From NCBI RefSeq assembly GCF_000317515.1, contig NC_019738.1, positions 1,091,501 to 1,155,500 of the forward strand: a stretch of DNA of 64,000 bases, given 5' to 3'. Shown piece after piece: positions 9,001-18,390 of the stretch. A program made the translations under genes and the position numbers. Source of the DNA: Allocoleopsis franciscana PCC 7113 (GTDB lineage Bacteria; Cyanobacteriota; Cyanobacteriia; Cyanobacteriales; Coleofasciculaceae). Position 1 is the stretch's first letter, and every line of letters begins with the position of its first letter. The notes below the pieces were generated by a model. It was not told where the DNA came from. It was given only the letters and a program-made list of their open reading frames with translations, and ran no database searches.

Positions 9001-9159
9001 TTTAAATAAAGAGGTGTTTTTTAAGGTAATAAGATGATTACTTTATTATATTAAATAGGAGTAATCACATGGAATTTCGCCGTTGAAACTATATCATTTT
9101 ATAGTAAAAACAACAATAAGAAGAAGAATTATTATGGCACTATTTTAGCTGCGTTGTTA

Positions 9160-9213
9160 ACCGCCAGGGAATTAATTTCCTGGCGGTTGACTGGCGGTTG
9201 ACTGGCGGTTGGC
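9160..9213. repeat. Palindrome and 11-bp tandem repeats downstream of dndC
   Basis: 9160-9187 is a near-perfect palindrome (arms ACCGCCAGG/CCTGGCGGT). Its right arm is repeated in tandem as TGGCGGTTGAC, three units from 9181 to 9213 with the last incomplete. The palindrome resembles the CCAGGGATTTAAATCCCTGG modules at 13.2 and 15.1 kb, so it belongs to the same repeat family. It sits between dndC and dndD and could act as a terminator or RNA-stability element. Confidence 0.7.
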
Positions 9214-9223
9214 TAAATGTTAA

Positions 9224-10849
9224 CTAACTATCTTCATCATCGATTTTGATATCGTCTGGCTTTGAAGATGAGAATTTAATACTTGCCCAATTTAAATTAA
9301 GCTGCTTTGCTTCTTCACCAGCGCATTCCTCAAACTTTTGTCTAACCTCGTGAATTTCAGCCCTATCATCTTTTAGAGCTTTGACTGTATTTTTCAAGTT
9401 TCTTTGATAGTGAGCATTTTCAATTGCTTCATCCTTAGAACGAGAACTGCTGGCAAAGCATTTATCCAGGCTGTCGTAGATGCCGCGCCGGGATTTGGCG
9501 TGATACTGGCTTTCTGTGTGTAGCAGTCTCGCCATGAGTTCTAGGTGCATTTCGTCGTCACAAATTTCGTTTAATACTGTCCACTCATCGGTACCTAGCA
9601 GTTTCTTTTCTGCACTGGGACGAGAATCTTGGAAGGGTTCGCCTGTAACTTCTTCGTAAATGCGGGGTAAACTGTCGTCGAACTCGTGCTTTTCTTCTAA
9701 CCAAATGCGGCGAATTTCACTGAGTTCTTCATGGGTAATTAGGGTGATATCCCGCATTTCTGGGGGTGCGGTGCGGCGAACTTGGGTTTGTGCTTCTAAG
9801 ACTCGCCTTAACCAATGTTCCCGCCAGTATTTAGTATAGGGGCCAGGCATTGGTTCAACAGAGATGGCACCGTCAACATTGCGTTCAAAAAGTTCGACTC
9901 TACCATAGATACGGCGGAAGTCTCTTTTAGGGCGATCATCCTCAACATCCAAGTCATTACGGATATCGAGTAGAGGCTGCATCCATTCTTTCTCCTCATC
10001 ATTTTGGATCATCGCCTCCATTGATTTATCCTTATCAACCATCGTGCAAACCCAACAACCAAAACGAGAACTGCCACAGCTAGGGGTAGAAGTATCTACC
10101 ACTAAGGGGCATTCATTATCTGCTGTTGCACCTCGATACATAGTAAATAAATCTTTGTTGCTATATCCCCAAGGATTTTGCCACTGATTTAGGTAAATCC
10201 AGACTTCATCAGTGCGCCAGTCTTCTATAGGGAGATAAATTAGAGAATTAGGGCGGTTGGGATTAGTGTTGAGGCGATCGCGCACCCGCCACTCTCTATG
10301 TTTAGCCATTGTTGCAGCGCGTTTAACGCTTTCAGCCGTCCGAGTACCTAGAACAAGAATTACTTCACCGCTATTTCTAATTACTTCACGAATAAAAGAG
10401 TCAGCAGGCTTAATTTTTAGGCGTTCAGTACACCACCTGAAACGATTTCTAGGTGCTGGATAGCCTTTGCCCATTAAGCATACCCAGAATGTATCTTTAA
10501 CTGCCGGATATGTTAGATGCGTCTCTATTGGCATTCCCTGTTCTTGGGCAGCAGTTTTCATTTGATCTAGGGATTTGCGTACCCAGGCAGAGACAATCGG
10601 GTTCTCTACGAGCGTATCATTTGTAATTACATAGATTGTCTTGCTTCGTTTTTCTTGTGGCAGAGCTGCGATCGCGTTCCATACAAGCTGCAAGACACAC
10701 GTACTATCCTTCCCGCCACTCCAGCCAATGACAATCGGTATGTCGTCTTGACAATATAACTCTTGGATTTCTTCAGTTAGTTTTTGTATATCTTCCACTA
10801 ACTGCTCAACAGTGCGCTGTGGAAATAGTGAAATCTGTGTTTCTGTCAT
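9224..10849 (-). CDS. dndC: DNA phosphorothioation sulfurtransferase DndC
   Basis: 541 residues. The start is the ATG at 10849, not 10864: it overlaps the HNH gene stop as ATGA and has GGAGG 8 bases upstream. It is a PAPS-reductase-like ATP pyrophosphatase with P-loop SGGKDS (44-49) and a downstream cysteine set in CPLVVDTSTPSCG and FGCWVCT, the likely iron-sulfur ligands of DndC. DndC activates the DNA phosphate and transfers sulfur received from a cysteine desulfurase (DndA or IscS). No desulfurase is present in this window. Length and motifs are normal. Confidence 0.94.
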   Translation of the reverse strand: MTETQISLFPQRTVEQLVEDIQKLTEEIQELYCQDDIPIVIGWSGGKDSTCVLQLVWNAIAALPQEKRSKTIYVITNDTLVENPIVSAWVRKSLDQMKTAAQEQGMPIETHLTYPAVKDTFWVCLMGKGYPAPRNRFRWCTERLKIKPADSFIREVIRNSGEVILVLGTRTAESVKRAATMAKHREWRVRDRLNTNPNRPNSLIYLPIEDWRTDEVWIYLNQWQNPWGYSNKDLFTMYRGATADNECPLVVDTSTPSCGSSRFGCWVCTMVDKDKSMEAMIQNDEEKEWMQPLLDIRNDLDVEDDRPKRDFRRIYGRVELFERNVDGAISVEPMPGPYTKYWREHWLRRVLEAQTQVRRTAPPEMRDITLITHEELSEIRRIWLEEKHEFDDSLPRIYEEVTGEPFQDSRPSAEKKLLGTDEWTVLNEICDDEMHLELMARLLHTESQYHAKSRRGIYDSLDKCFASSSRSKDEAIENAHYQRNLKNTVKALKDDRAEIHEVRQKFEECAGEEAKQLNLNWASIKFSSSKPDDIKIDDEDS

Positions 10850-11880
10850 AGCTGAAACCTCCATTTTTTACGATGCCATTTAAGTGATTCACGGCTTGGA
10901 TAATATTTGCCTGGATCGTATTTTTTTGTATCCGGTAGGAGGATATCTTCGCCGTGAAAATCTTTCATTTTTCGCGTATGTGGCGATTCTTCTTGTAAAT
11001 CAGTAGTAATAATGATCTTGTAATTATCAGTTAAGCTAAACCATCCTTTATCAAAAGCCCAATGATGATTTTTACAGAGTGATATTCCATTAGTGATTTC
11101 ATTGTTAAATGATATTGCGAATGGTTCAATGTGTGCGCCATCTACAATGTTTTGATTCAGAGAATTGCTCACTTTCAATCTACAGAAAGCACATTTATAA
11201 TCATAAATTCCTACAACGGCTTTCCCAAAAACTACCTCTCTAGCGGCGGACTTCCTAAAATAAAATTTTTGGGCTAGTTTGTCAGATTTTTTTAACTTTT
11301 TTATTTCTTCTTCTATAAAACTTTGGAATGATTTATTAGCTTTTAAAAGATATTCTGTTTTATCTTCGCCGATATCTTCACTTGATGTAAACCATTTTGA
11401 CACAAGAGTATCGACTAATTCCTTTCTTGAATCGTTATCCTGCAACAAATTAAATAGTTCCTGATCTATATAAGCATGGTTTACATAATTTTTTAGTTGC
11501 TTAATTGATTTTCTTATTTTTTCATTTATTAGTTTTTTGTTTGATGAAATATCACGATAATATTCAGCTTTGTAGTCAAGATGCCAAAATTGATGTTCTT
11601 CATTTTGCAAATGAAAAAATGGCATTGACAAACTACTATCAAAACTTCTGTCAGGACTTAAAATATTTCTATATTTATTGAATGTAGTTCGTAATTCTTC
11701 GGTGATATGAATATGATTAGCTTGAATTAAACCTTCTGCAATTAGATCGATTACAGATAAAAGCAATATCGGTTGGTAGGGAGCCTCTCCCCTTTCAGTT
11801 CTATTTACATTAATCTCCTTAAAACACTGACGGTAGTATGCTAAGTCTCGCTGGTTTCCTGGCTCTTGTTCTATACTCAT
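10846..11880 (-). CDS. HNH endonuclease with predicted phosphorothioate-binding N-terminal domain
   Basis: 344 residues. The N-terminal about 150 residues (YYRQCFKEI..GEAPYQPILLLSVIDLI) resemble the sulfur-binding domain of phosphorothioate-dependent McrA-type restriction enzymes. The C-terminus is an HNH nuclease: CAFC pair, GAHIEPF, and NGISLCKNHHWAFDKGWF. It overlaps dndB upstream (ATGA at 11877-11880) and dndC downstream (ATGA at 10846-10849), and both junctions have strong GGAGG-type ribosome sites. It is therefore translated as part of the dnd operon. This placement is odd, because enzymes of this type are known to cut phosphorothioated DNA. Nuclease family certain; sulfur-binding assignment by resemblance only. 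Confidence 0.85.
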   Translation of the reverse strand: MSIEQEPGNQRDLAYYRQCFKEINVNRTERGEAPYQPILLLSVIDLIAEGLIQANHIHITEELRTTFNKYRNILSPDRSFDSSLSMPFFHLQNEEHQFWHLDYKAEYYRDISSNKKLINEKIRKSIKQLKNYVNHAYIDQELFNLLQDNDSRKELVDTLVSKWFTSSEDIGEDKTEYLLKANKSFQSFIEEEIKKLKKSDKLAQKFYFRKSAAREVVFGKAVVGIYDYKCAFCRLKVSNSLNQNIVDGAHIEPFAISFNNEITNGISLCKNHHWAFDKGWFSLTDNYKIIITTDLQEESPHTRKMKDFHGEDILLPDTKKYDPGKYYPSRESLKWHRKKWRFQL

Positions 11881-12974
11881 TTCTCCCTCCCCACATCAAC
11901 AAGAGTATTCTCTAACCCTTCCTCCTCCAACGTTAGCGCCAAACCCAAAAACCCCTTAATGTAAGCCGTCATCCGACTCACACTAATTTGAGACTGAGAA
12001 ATCCCCCCTTTAGACATAATTCGCCCTTGCCAATCCGGATTAGAACGCGACCAATCAATTCGCGCCAGTCCCGCCAAATGTTCCTCCCAACCATCCGGGT
12101 AAATCGATAACAGACTTGCCCCCACTCTACCCAATCCTGTAAGCGCGATCGCATGACAATGCACATAATCCCGGCGCATCTCGCTTGCAGCTACTTTTTT
12201 CTGTAAAACCATCTCCCAATCTGGCATATAGCGCGTTACCGCATTCCAGTATCCAGCAGCAAGTTCAATCTGCTCGTTCACCTCAGCATTCTGACCATTA
12301 GCAAGCAGGGCAAGGGTAGCATTATAGATGCTGCTGAGCGTAAATAACTTACCCGAACGACTCGGCAGACTACTGCGTTCCATATCCGTCAGCGTCCGAA
12401 ACACCGGAACTTCCTTAATCACCGCCCTAACTAAACTCGCCCTCTCATCCCGGTGGTCATAAAGTATTGTCAGCGATGGATCGAGAGGGACAGGATAACG
12501 GTTCAAATCCAGACACATCTGTTGCGATCGCTTCAACCCAATATCCAAAAACAGGATAAGTGCGATCGTCTCATACCCCAATTCTGGCTTCTCTTGCAAC
12601 GCCAGTTCAAACGCCGCCCGCCGATGTTCTCCATCATGAATCGCAAACCGCGCATCCATCGGCACCCTCAACCGTCCAATCTTTCGCGCCTCTGCCTCCG
12701 TACCAATCGGTTCAAAGGTAATATCCGCATCAATCGATGCCGTAATTGCTGAGAAAGTATAGTCCTTGCGATTGTCCAGAATATATCGCGCAATTTCCGG
12801 AACGCGAGTCTTATTCGACGTGCGCCGCGCCCTCATTTCCGGCAGCACTTCCTGATCATTGCCAGCGAACAGCTTCGGGATATACCGCGCTGGACACATA
12901 GAGATGTAATATTCGCGCCCTGCTTGAATCCCTCGGATGACGGGCAAGACGTACTCGAAGGAGGGAATAGCCAT
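11877..12974 (-). CDS. dndB: DndB, DGQHR-family protein of the phosphorothioation operon
   Basis: 365 residues from an ATG. The DGQHR-type motif appears as DGEHRRA at 114-120 after MDARFAIH, as in canonical DndB. DndB is not required for sulfur insertion; in studied systems it modulates modification frequency and can repress dnd transcription. It is the first gene of the run dndB-HNH-dndC and overlaps the HNH gene by four bases. Its start faces a repeat-rich 480-base region shared with the divergent second DndB-type gene. Confidence 0.92.
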   Translation of the reverse strand: MAIPSFEYVLPVIRGIQAGREYYISMCPARYIPKLFAGNDQEVLPEMRARRTSNKTRVPEIARYILDNRKDYTFSAITASIDADITFEPIGTEAEARKIGRLRVPMDARFAIHDGEHRRAAFELALQEKPELGYETIALILFLDIGLKRSQQMCLDLNRYPVPLDPSLTILYDHRDERASLVRAVIKEVPVFRTLTDMERSSLPSRSGKLFTLSSIYNATLALLANGQNAEVNEQIELAAGYWNAVTRYMPDWEMVLQKKVAASEMRRDYVHCHAIALTGLGRVGASLLSIYPDGWEEHLAGLARIDWSRSNPDWQGRIMSKGGISQSQISVSRMTAYIKGFLGLALTLEEEGLENTLVDVGREK

Positions 12975-13050
12975 AAAATACCCTGCCTTGTTAGTTTTTG
13001 TAGATGTGATACCAATTTCATAAATGTTTGCTACAGATGCGCCTCTGGCT

Positions 13051-13270
13051 CCCCCCTTAATAAGGGGGGTTGGGGGGGTCGATGTGTAACGCTATTTTAG
13101 AAAATTGATGTGAGCTAGGAGCATCTGGGCTTCGCCGTTACCCCGCCGGGGAATTAATTCCCCGTCTAATAGCCAAAGTCGGTTAAAACCGACTCAATTC
13201 CCAGATTTTCAGTCCACTTAAGTGGACTTTCCCTGTTAGCCAGGGATTTAAATCCCTGGCGGGGTGGGTG
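13051..13270. repeat. Cluster of palindromic modules upstream of dndB
   Basis: A C/G hairpin at 13051-13069 (CCCCCCTTAATAAGGGGGG) is followed by four palindromes in order: GCCGGGGAATTAATTCCCCG (from 13145), AGTCGGTTAAAACCGACT (from 13177), AGTCCACTTAAGTGGACT (from 13211) and GCCAGGGATTTAAATCCCTG (from 13239). The last four form a composite that reappears in opposite order downstream of the second DndB-type gene. Such modular palindromes are known in cyanobacterial genomes. Promoters for both divergent dnd genes must lie around them. Confidence 0.75.
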
Positions 13271-13458
13271 CGTAGCGACTAATGGGGGGATAGCTAAAAC
13301 CATATCTTATCTTGACATAATCGCTTTTGTCTGGTAGTGAAACAAGATGCAACCCTGTAACTTAAGTATGATACATCAAATGTTTTTAAAAACCTCACTT
13401 GACATCAAAATATCTGATTGATAGTTTTTTAAAACCACCTAAACGTCTTATAAACCCC

Positions 13459-15057
13459 ATGAACAGCGCCAACAACCCGAAGGCTGACATCGCCAGCCAA
13501 ATCCTGGAACGCGAAAACCAGGAGAGACAGGCGCTGGCACTCCTACTCGATAGACATCTCGCCCGCAACGACCAACTCATCGTCCAAAAAACCCAAATGG
13601 GCGCAACCGAAGCTTTTATCGGTTCCGTCACCTTAGAATGGCTTGATAGTCGCGTTCGCTTCGCCTCTCAACTCCCCCTTTTCCGGCAAAAATTCGACCC
13701 CCAAACCGACAACGTTGTCAGAGATGAAGAAACCATCGATGAAATTCTCCAACGTCCCCTAGATTGGTCACGTCAAGCCTCTCTCACCCAGTATTTAGCC
13801 GCCCGGAAAGCGCATAAGTTTCCCGCCGTTTTAGTCGTTCACAGCCCTGCGTGGGTAGATAATCCCAAAGCGCCTGAATGGGATAAAAATGGACGCGCAC
13901 TCAAATCTGCTGCCGATTTCACACCCCTGGACAAAAACGAAACTGTTGGACTTTTAGATGTCTCTGAAAACGTCTCAATCTTCGCCCTAGACGGTCAGCA
14001 CCGACTGATGGGAGTCCAAGGTTTAATGACATTACTCAAAACAGGTAGACTCCAGCGCTACAACAAAAATAAAAAGCCTGTAGGTAGTGTAATTACCAGT
14101 GACGACCTCATCGAGGAGTATCAATTAGACCCGGCTTACCTGCAAAGTTTAGCCCATGAAAAGATTGGCATTGAATTTATTCCCGTAGTTGGCAAAGGCG
14201 AAACCCGCGAAGAAGCACTGCGGCGAGTCCGTTCCATCTTTGTCCATGTCAACCTCATGGCATTACGGTTAAGCAAAGGACAACTTGCCCTACTCAATGA
14301 GAATGATGGCTTTTCCATTGTTGCCCGAAAAATTGCCGTCAGCCATCCTCTCTTAAAAGAAGTGGCTGGTCGAAATCCTCGCGTTAATTGGGATAGTGCC
14401 ACCGTTGCAACCAAGTCAACCGTCTTAACCACTCTGCAAGCGCTTGATGAAATGTCTGAGCGGTATTTGGAACACAAATTCCCTCACTGGAAACCTGCCG
14501 AAAAGAAAGGTTTAATTCCCATGCGCCCAGAGGATGAGGAACTTGAAGAGGGAATCGAAGCCTTTACCCAACTCTTCAACCATTTATCTAAGCTACCCAG
14601 CTATCAAAGACTAGAAGCTGGGGAAGAAACACCTCAACTGCGCCGTTTCAGCTTTGAAAAGAATGGAGGTGAAGGAAATATTTTGTTCCGTCCAGTGGGT
14701 CAAGTTGCCTTCGCTCAGGCACTGGGAATTGTAATATTTCAAAAAGGATTATCTCTCAAAGCAGTTTTCAAAAAACTCCAAAAGTACGATGTGGATGATG
14801 GATTTAGTAGCATGGAAAATCCGCAGTCTCTGTGGTACGGCGTTTTGTATGACCCGAATAAAAAGCGGATATTAGTTTCCGGCAGGGATTTAGCAGCGAG
14901 GTTGTTAGTTTACATCATTGCTGGTACAGAGGATGACATGGAGCGTGCGGAACTGCGCCGAGAGTTAGCCCAAGTGAGAACGATTGAAGGTAAAGCTGTG
15001 GGATTTAATGGCAAGTTTGTTAATCCAAGGGATGTAGGACTTCCGCCAGTGTTGTAA
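13459..15057 (+). CDS. Second DndB/DGQHR-domain protein
   Basis: 532 residues from the ATG at 13459; a TTG 60 bases upstream is in frame but less likely. An exact DGQHR motif sits at residues 178-182 (FALDGQHRLMG) after a conserved-looking region with VVHSPAW. It is far longer than the dndB product (365) and shares only the motif context, so it is a paralogue rather than a duplicate. It is divergent from the dnd operon and flanked on both sides by related palindromic repeats. A role in regulating or specifying the Dnd system is inferred from family and position; DGQHR proteins also occur outside Dnd systems. Confidence 0.82.
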   Translation: MNSANNPKADIASQILERENQERQALALLLDRHLARNDQLIVQKTQMGATEAFIGSVTLEWLDSRVRFASQLPLFRQKFDPQTDNVVRDEETIDEILQRPLDWSRQASLTQYLAARKAHKFPAVLVVHSPAWVDNPKAPEWDKNGRALKSAADFTPLDKNETVGLLDVSENVSIFALDGQHRLMGVQGLMTLLKTGRLQRYNKNKKPVGSVITSDDLIEEYQLDPAYLQSLAHEKIGIEFIPVVGKGETREEALRRVRSIFVHVNLMALRLSKGQLALLNENDGFSIVARKIAVSHPLLKEVAGRNPRVNWDSATVATKSTVLTTLQALDEMSERYLEHKFPHWKPAEKKGLIPMRPEDEELEEGIEAFTQLFNHLSKLPSYQRLEAGEETPQLRRFSFEKNGGEGNILFRPVGQVAFAQALGIVIFQKGLSLKAVFKKLQKYDVDDGFSSMENPQSLWYGVLYDPNKKRILVSGRDLAARLLVYIIAGTEDDMERAELRRELAQVRTIEGKAVGFNGKFVNPRDVGLPPVL

Positions 15058-15082
15058 AAATCTAAGTATGTTGCCCAGACTC

Positions 15083-15200
15083 GCCAGGGATTTAAATCCC
15101 TGGCTCATAGCTAAAGTCCTCTTAAGAGGACTGTAAAAGAGTGGCAGTTCATTAAAATGGACTTAATCTATGACGCCGGAAATTGATTTCCGGGCGGGTG
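15083..15200. repeat. Inverted copy of the palindromic composite element
   Basis: Order: GCCAGGGATTTAAATCCCTG (from 15083), AGTCCTCTTAAGAGGACT (from 15115), a decayed module around CAGTTCATTAAAATGGACT (from 15145), and GCCGGAAATTGATTTCCGG (from 15174). This is the reverse order of the composite at 13145-13260, so the two copies bracket the second DndB-type gene in opposite orientation. The first hairpin, about 25 bases after the stop codon, may also end transcription. Confidence 0.72.
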
Positions 15201-15309
15201 TTGGGGCTTATTAAGAATGCTGCAAGGTGTCCGTATAGTTTACATTAATTCATTTCATATTTCCGTAGCTTTATGGAGTCGTTAAAGCTTCGCTTAACGC
15301 ACCCGACTA

Positions 15310-15490
15310 GGGAGCATCCCAATGCAAGCAAAAATACCAGGCGATTATAAATCGCGGCTACACAAACAAAGTCCTCACTAAAGCTCCGGGCCTCCGTAAC
15401 GTCAATGTATTAGTCCGCGCAGGCGGACTTCGTTTGTATAGCCCCAGACTTCCAGTCTGAGGGGCAATTTACACATTTGAGATGCTCCCC
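15310..15490. mobile_element. MITE-like non-coding element with terminal inverted repeats
   Basis: The ends are inverted copies: GGGAGCATCCCAATG at 15310 and CATTTGAGATGCTCCC ending at 15489. Inside lie GCGATTATAAATCGCGGCTA, a GTCCGCGCAGGCGGAC hairpin (15413-15428), GTTTGTATAGCC answering GGCTACACAAAC, and ACTTCCAGTCTGAGGGG. No coding frame is present. The size (about 180 bases) and inverted ends fit a MITE. A lone related end (AGATGCTCCCAA) occurs near 58777. A target-site duplication is not clear. Confidence 0.6.
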
Positions 15491-15654
15491 TTTACTAAAT
15501 TAGAAATTGTAACTCAATCATTAGTCCCCAGAGTGTGTCGTCTTGGAGAATGGGTACTACTTTATTACTAAAATGCAACATTGACCGGCTCGACAGAGGG
15601 TCAATGTTTACATTTCATCAATACAATTTGGCTGGATTGGGTTTGAAATATCGG

Positions 15655-17043
15655 TTAAGTCTCCACTACCGTGTCTACGGAAAGTTCAACTTCAGCGGTG
15701 TCTTCCTCGCTCGACTCTTCTTGCACTCGCTGCATGAGTAAAGCGGCAACAATCAGGAATCCACCACCCATCACGACGGCGAGTAAGCGATCATTGTGGA
15801 GGATATTTTGCATCACCCATCCAAAGCCAAGGGATATAAAAATTTCCGGTAACACGATAAAGAAATTAAAGATTCCCATATAAATCCCACTGCGCTCAGG
15901 CGGTAAGGAACCCACTAAAATTGCATACGGCATGGCTAAAACACTGGCCCAAAGAATACCAACACCCACCATAGAGAGGAGTAACAAATATTGGTTAGTG
16001 ATCAGATCAGTCGATGTATTTTGCGCGATCGCACCCAGAGACATCAAACCCATCGCGCCACAGACTAAGCAAAAGCTATGAGTTCGCTTCAGACTCGTGG
16101 CTCGTGCTAAACGAGGTAAGATAAAGGAAAAAATGATGCAAACGGCATTGTAAGCTGCTATACAAATTCCCGCCCATTCAATCCCCGTAAAATAAAGCAG
16201 CGAATCCTCGTCGGTGGCACCGAAGATATTATGAGCTACGGCTGGGGGAAAATAAAGAAAAAAGCAGTATAAACCGAGCCAAGTAAAACACTGTACCCAG
16301 GCAAGCTGCCGCATCGTTTGTGGCATTTTTTGTACAGCGGTTCCAATTTCTCGGAAGGTATTGAAAATACCACCTCGCTGTATTTGCTGCTCTTTGAATG
16401 CTTTAATATCTTCGGGAGGATGTTCACGGGTTGTCACAACTGTCCAAAGAACGGTTCCTAAGAAAAGCGCTGCTCCAATATAAAAAGAAAGCTCTACCGT
16501 TAGGGGCATCTTGTGTTCATTGCTCCCGATATTAGAGACACCAAAGGCATGATGCAAAATCCAAGGAAATGCAGAGGCGGATACAGAACCAATCCCAATT
16601 AAAAGACTTTGCATGGCAAACCCTTGGGTTCGCTGTTGGTCAGGCAGCAAATCGCCCACAAATGCTCGAAATGGCTCCATACTGATATTGGCAGACGTGT
16701 CTAAAATCCAGAGCAATCCCGCCGCCATCCACAGTGCGGATACATGAGGCATGAGGATGAGAGCGATAGAAGCGAGAATAGCACCGACAAGGAAATAAGG
16801 TCGTCGCCTGCCTAGCGGCCCCCAAGTGTGATCGCTCATATTACCGATAATCGGTTGTACAATTAAGCCTGTAATAGGAGCTGCAATCCAAAGAATAGGA
16901 ATTGAATGAGCTTGGGCACCTAGATACTCGAAAATAGCACTCATATTGGCCATTTGCAGACCCCAGCCAAACTGAATGCCCAGGAATCCAAAGCTCATAT
17001 TCCAAAGTTGTACGATGTTCAGATGTTCTTTTTTCATCTCCAT
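15655..17043 (-). CDS. MFS transporter, SLC45/sugar-proton symporter type
   Basis: 462 residues from the ATG at 17043; the frame extends to a TTG at 17142, but the family starts near KKEHLNIVQLWNMSFGF. About 12 membrane helices are visible. The GLQMANMSAIFEYLG helix 1, the loop motif GNMSDHTWGPLGRRRPY between helices 2 and 3, and the MEPFRAFVGDLLP helix place it in the sucrose/maltose symporter-like group of the major facilitator superfamily. The substrate is probably a sugar (inferred). It stands alone with a long upstream region on its strand. The C-terminus is acidic (EESSEEDTAEVE). Confidence 0.85.
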   Translation of the reverse strand: MEMKKEHLNIVQLWNMSFGFLGIQFGWGLQMANMSAIFEYLGAQAHSIPILWIAAPITGLIVQPIIGNMSDHTWGPLGRRRPYFLVGAILASIALILMPHVSALWMAAGLLWILDTSANISMEPFRAFVGDLLPDQQRTQGFAMQSLLIGIGSVSASAFPWILHHAFGVSNIGSNEHKMPLTVELSFYIGAALFLGTVLWTVVTTREHPPEDIKAFKEQQIQRGGIFNTFREIGTAVQKMPQTMRQLAWVQCFTWLGLYCFFLYFPPAVAHNIFGATDEDSLLYFTGIEWAGICIAAYNAVCIIFSFILPRLARATSLKRTHSFCLVCGAMGLMSLGAIAQNTSTDLITNQYLLLLSMVGVGILWASVLAMPYAILVGSLPPERSGIYMGIFNFFIVLPEIFISLGFGWVMQNILHNDRLLAVVMGGGFLIVAALLMQRVQEESSEEDTAEVELSVDTVVET

Positions 17044-17622
17044 AGGCTCTGACGTTCTTGAGAATGTAATTGACGGCAAAGTAAGAAGGGATAAGTCGAG
17101 AGGTATCAAGAATTCATCCTGATAGCCCTCAATAATACCCAACCTTTAGACGCTTTAAATCTGTGCCAACTTTCTTCTCCTATATTTTGGCTTCTTTATG
17201 TTATTCATAAGGGAATTCCAAACTCTACACTCAAGCGATAATCAGAAAGCTTGATTTCATAACCTGAGTGATGCAGGTATTTACGAAACACTAACAAAGT
17301 TATACAAAATTCATCCCCTTTACTTCTTGCTGGAGGTACACAAGTGCCGAATTGGCTTGGCTTTTCGTGTATTAGTATCAGCCGAAAATTACAGTAAACC
17401 TGGGAATGGATGATAGACAAAATAGCTGAGATACTCTGAGTGAGGGCTTTTCCAGGCAGGCTGAGTGACTACCGAGTCAACCCTAAATTTCTAGGAAATT
17501 GTTCAAAGCTGATGATAGGAAACTTAGGCAGAATGGGTAAGTTGGATCTGATGCCGCCAGTCAACAGATGTGAACATCAGCCTTTAGTCTGAACATTGCA
17601 CCTAGTACAAAGGTAGAAATTG
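17044..17622. other. Divergent intergenic region, no gene seen
   Basis: About 580 bases between the MFS gene and a divergent response regulator. Minus-strand frame 17205-17420 has no family signature and unconvincing composition. Promoters for both genes are expected here; I could not pick a clear -10/-35 pair. Confidence 0.35.
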
Positions 17623-18351
17623 ATGAGTACAGTTTTAGTCGTTGAAGATTCTCGAAGTCAACGAGAGTGTATCTCAAATCAGCTAAGCTGGAGTGGGCTG
17701 GATGTGATTCAAGCTTGTGATGGGGTTGAAGCGCTAGAACAAATTCAGGCTAATTGCCCCGATGTAGTGCTGCTTGATATTATTATGCCTCGGATGGATG
17801 GTTACGGGGTGTGCAATTTGCTCAAAGCCAACCCTCAAACCCAAAACATACCTGTGATTTTCCTAACGGGTAAAGGACAGCACTTTGCTCTCTACTGGAG
17901 TATCAAACATGCAGAAGCCTATGTTGCCAAACCTTGGCAACCCAAAGAACTGCTGGATACGATCAAACGAGTGTTAATAGACACTAAAAATTTACCGAAA
18001 AGCGCATCGGCGGCGGCTTGGACAGAATACGGAATTTCCATCCTCAAGATGATTGAACTCTACGAATGCCGTGCGGATGCCTGGACAAAATACAGCACCC
18101 AAATTCTGCGGCTTTACGATTATGCGATTACGGCTTTTAATCAAGCGTTGGACATTGACTGTACTTACTCCTTCGCAGATCAGTATCAGCGTCAGGTGCA
18201 GAAAAGATGGGATTCAATCCTGGAAAAACTAGAGCAAACGAAACCTTGCAATGTATGTCGATATTACTATGGTAAGGAGGGTTTAATTTGTGCTGTACAC
18301 CCGTCTGGTTCGATGGAAAAACCGTGCCAGGATTGGGATTTTAGAGCATAA
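17623..18351 (+). CDS. Response regulator with cysteine-rich C-terminus
   Basis: 242 residues from the ATG at 17623, with AGG a short way upstream. The receiver domain (1-120) has VVEDS, acceptor Asp in LLDIIMPRMDG, Thr in FLTGKG and Lys in VAKPW. The rest is helical (about 130-205) and ends in a motif CNVCRYYYG..CAVHPSG..PCQDW that carries four cysteines and a histidine. I recall similar Cys/His endings in other cyanobacterial proteins; metal binding is possible but unproven. No kinase is adjacent, so it is an orphan regulator. Confidence 0.87.
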   Translation: MSTVLVVEDSRSQRECISNQLSWSGLDVIQACDGVEALEQIQANCPDVVLLDIIMPRMDGYGVCNLLKANPQTQNIPVIFLTGKGQHFALYWSIKHAEAYVAKPWQPKELLDTIKRVLIDTKNLPKSASAAAWTEYGISILKMIELYECRADAWTKYSTQILRLYDYAITAFNQALDIDCTYSFADQYQRQVQKRWDSILEKLEQTKPCNVCRYYYGKEGLICAVHPSGSMEKPCQDWDFRA

Positions 18352-18390
18352 AGTTCACCTTTTTAATCTTAAAACATTACAAAGCTGCAT

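Noticed and set aside
13399-13458. TTG-started N-terminal extension of the second DndB-type gene
   Set aside because: A plain ATG follows at 13459 and the extension has no conserved look.
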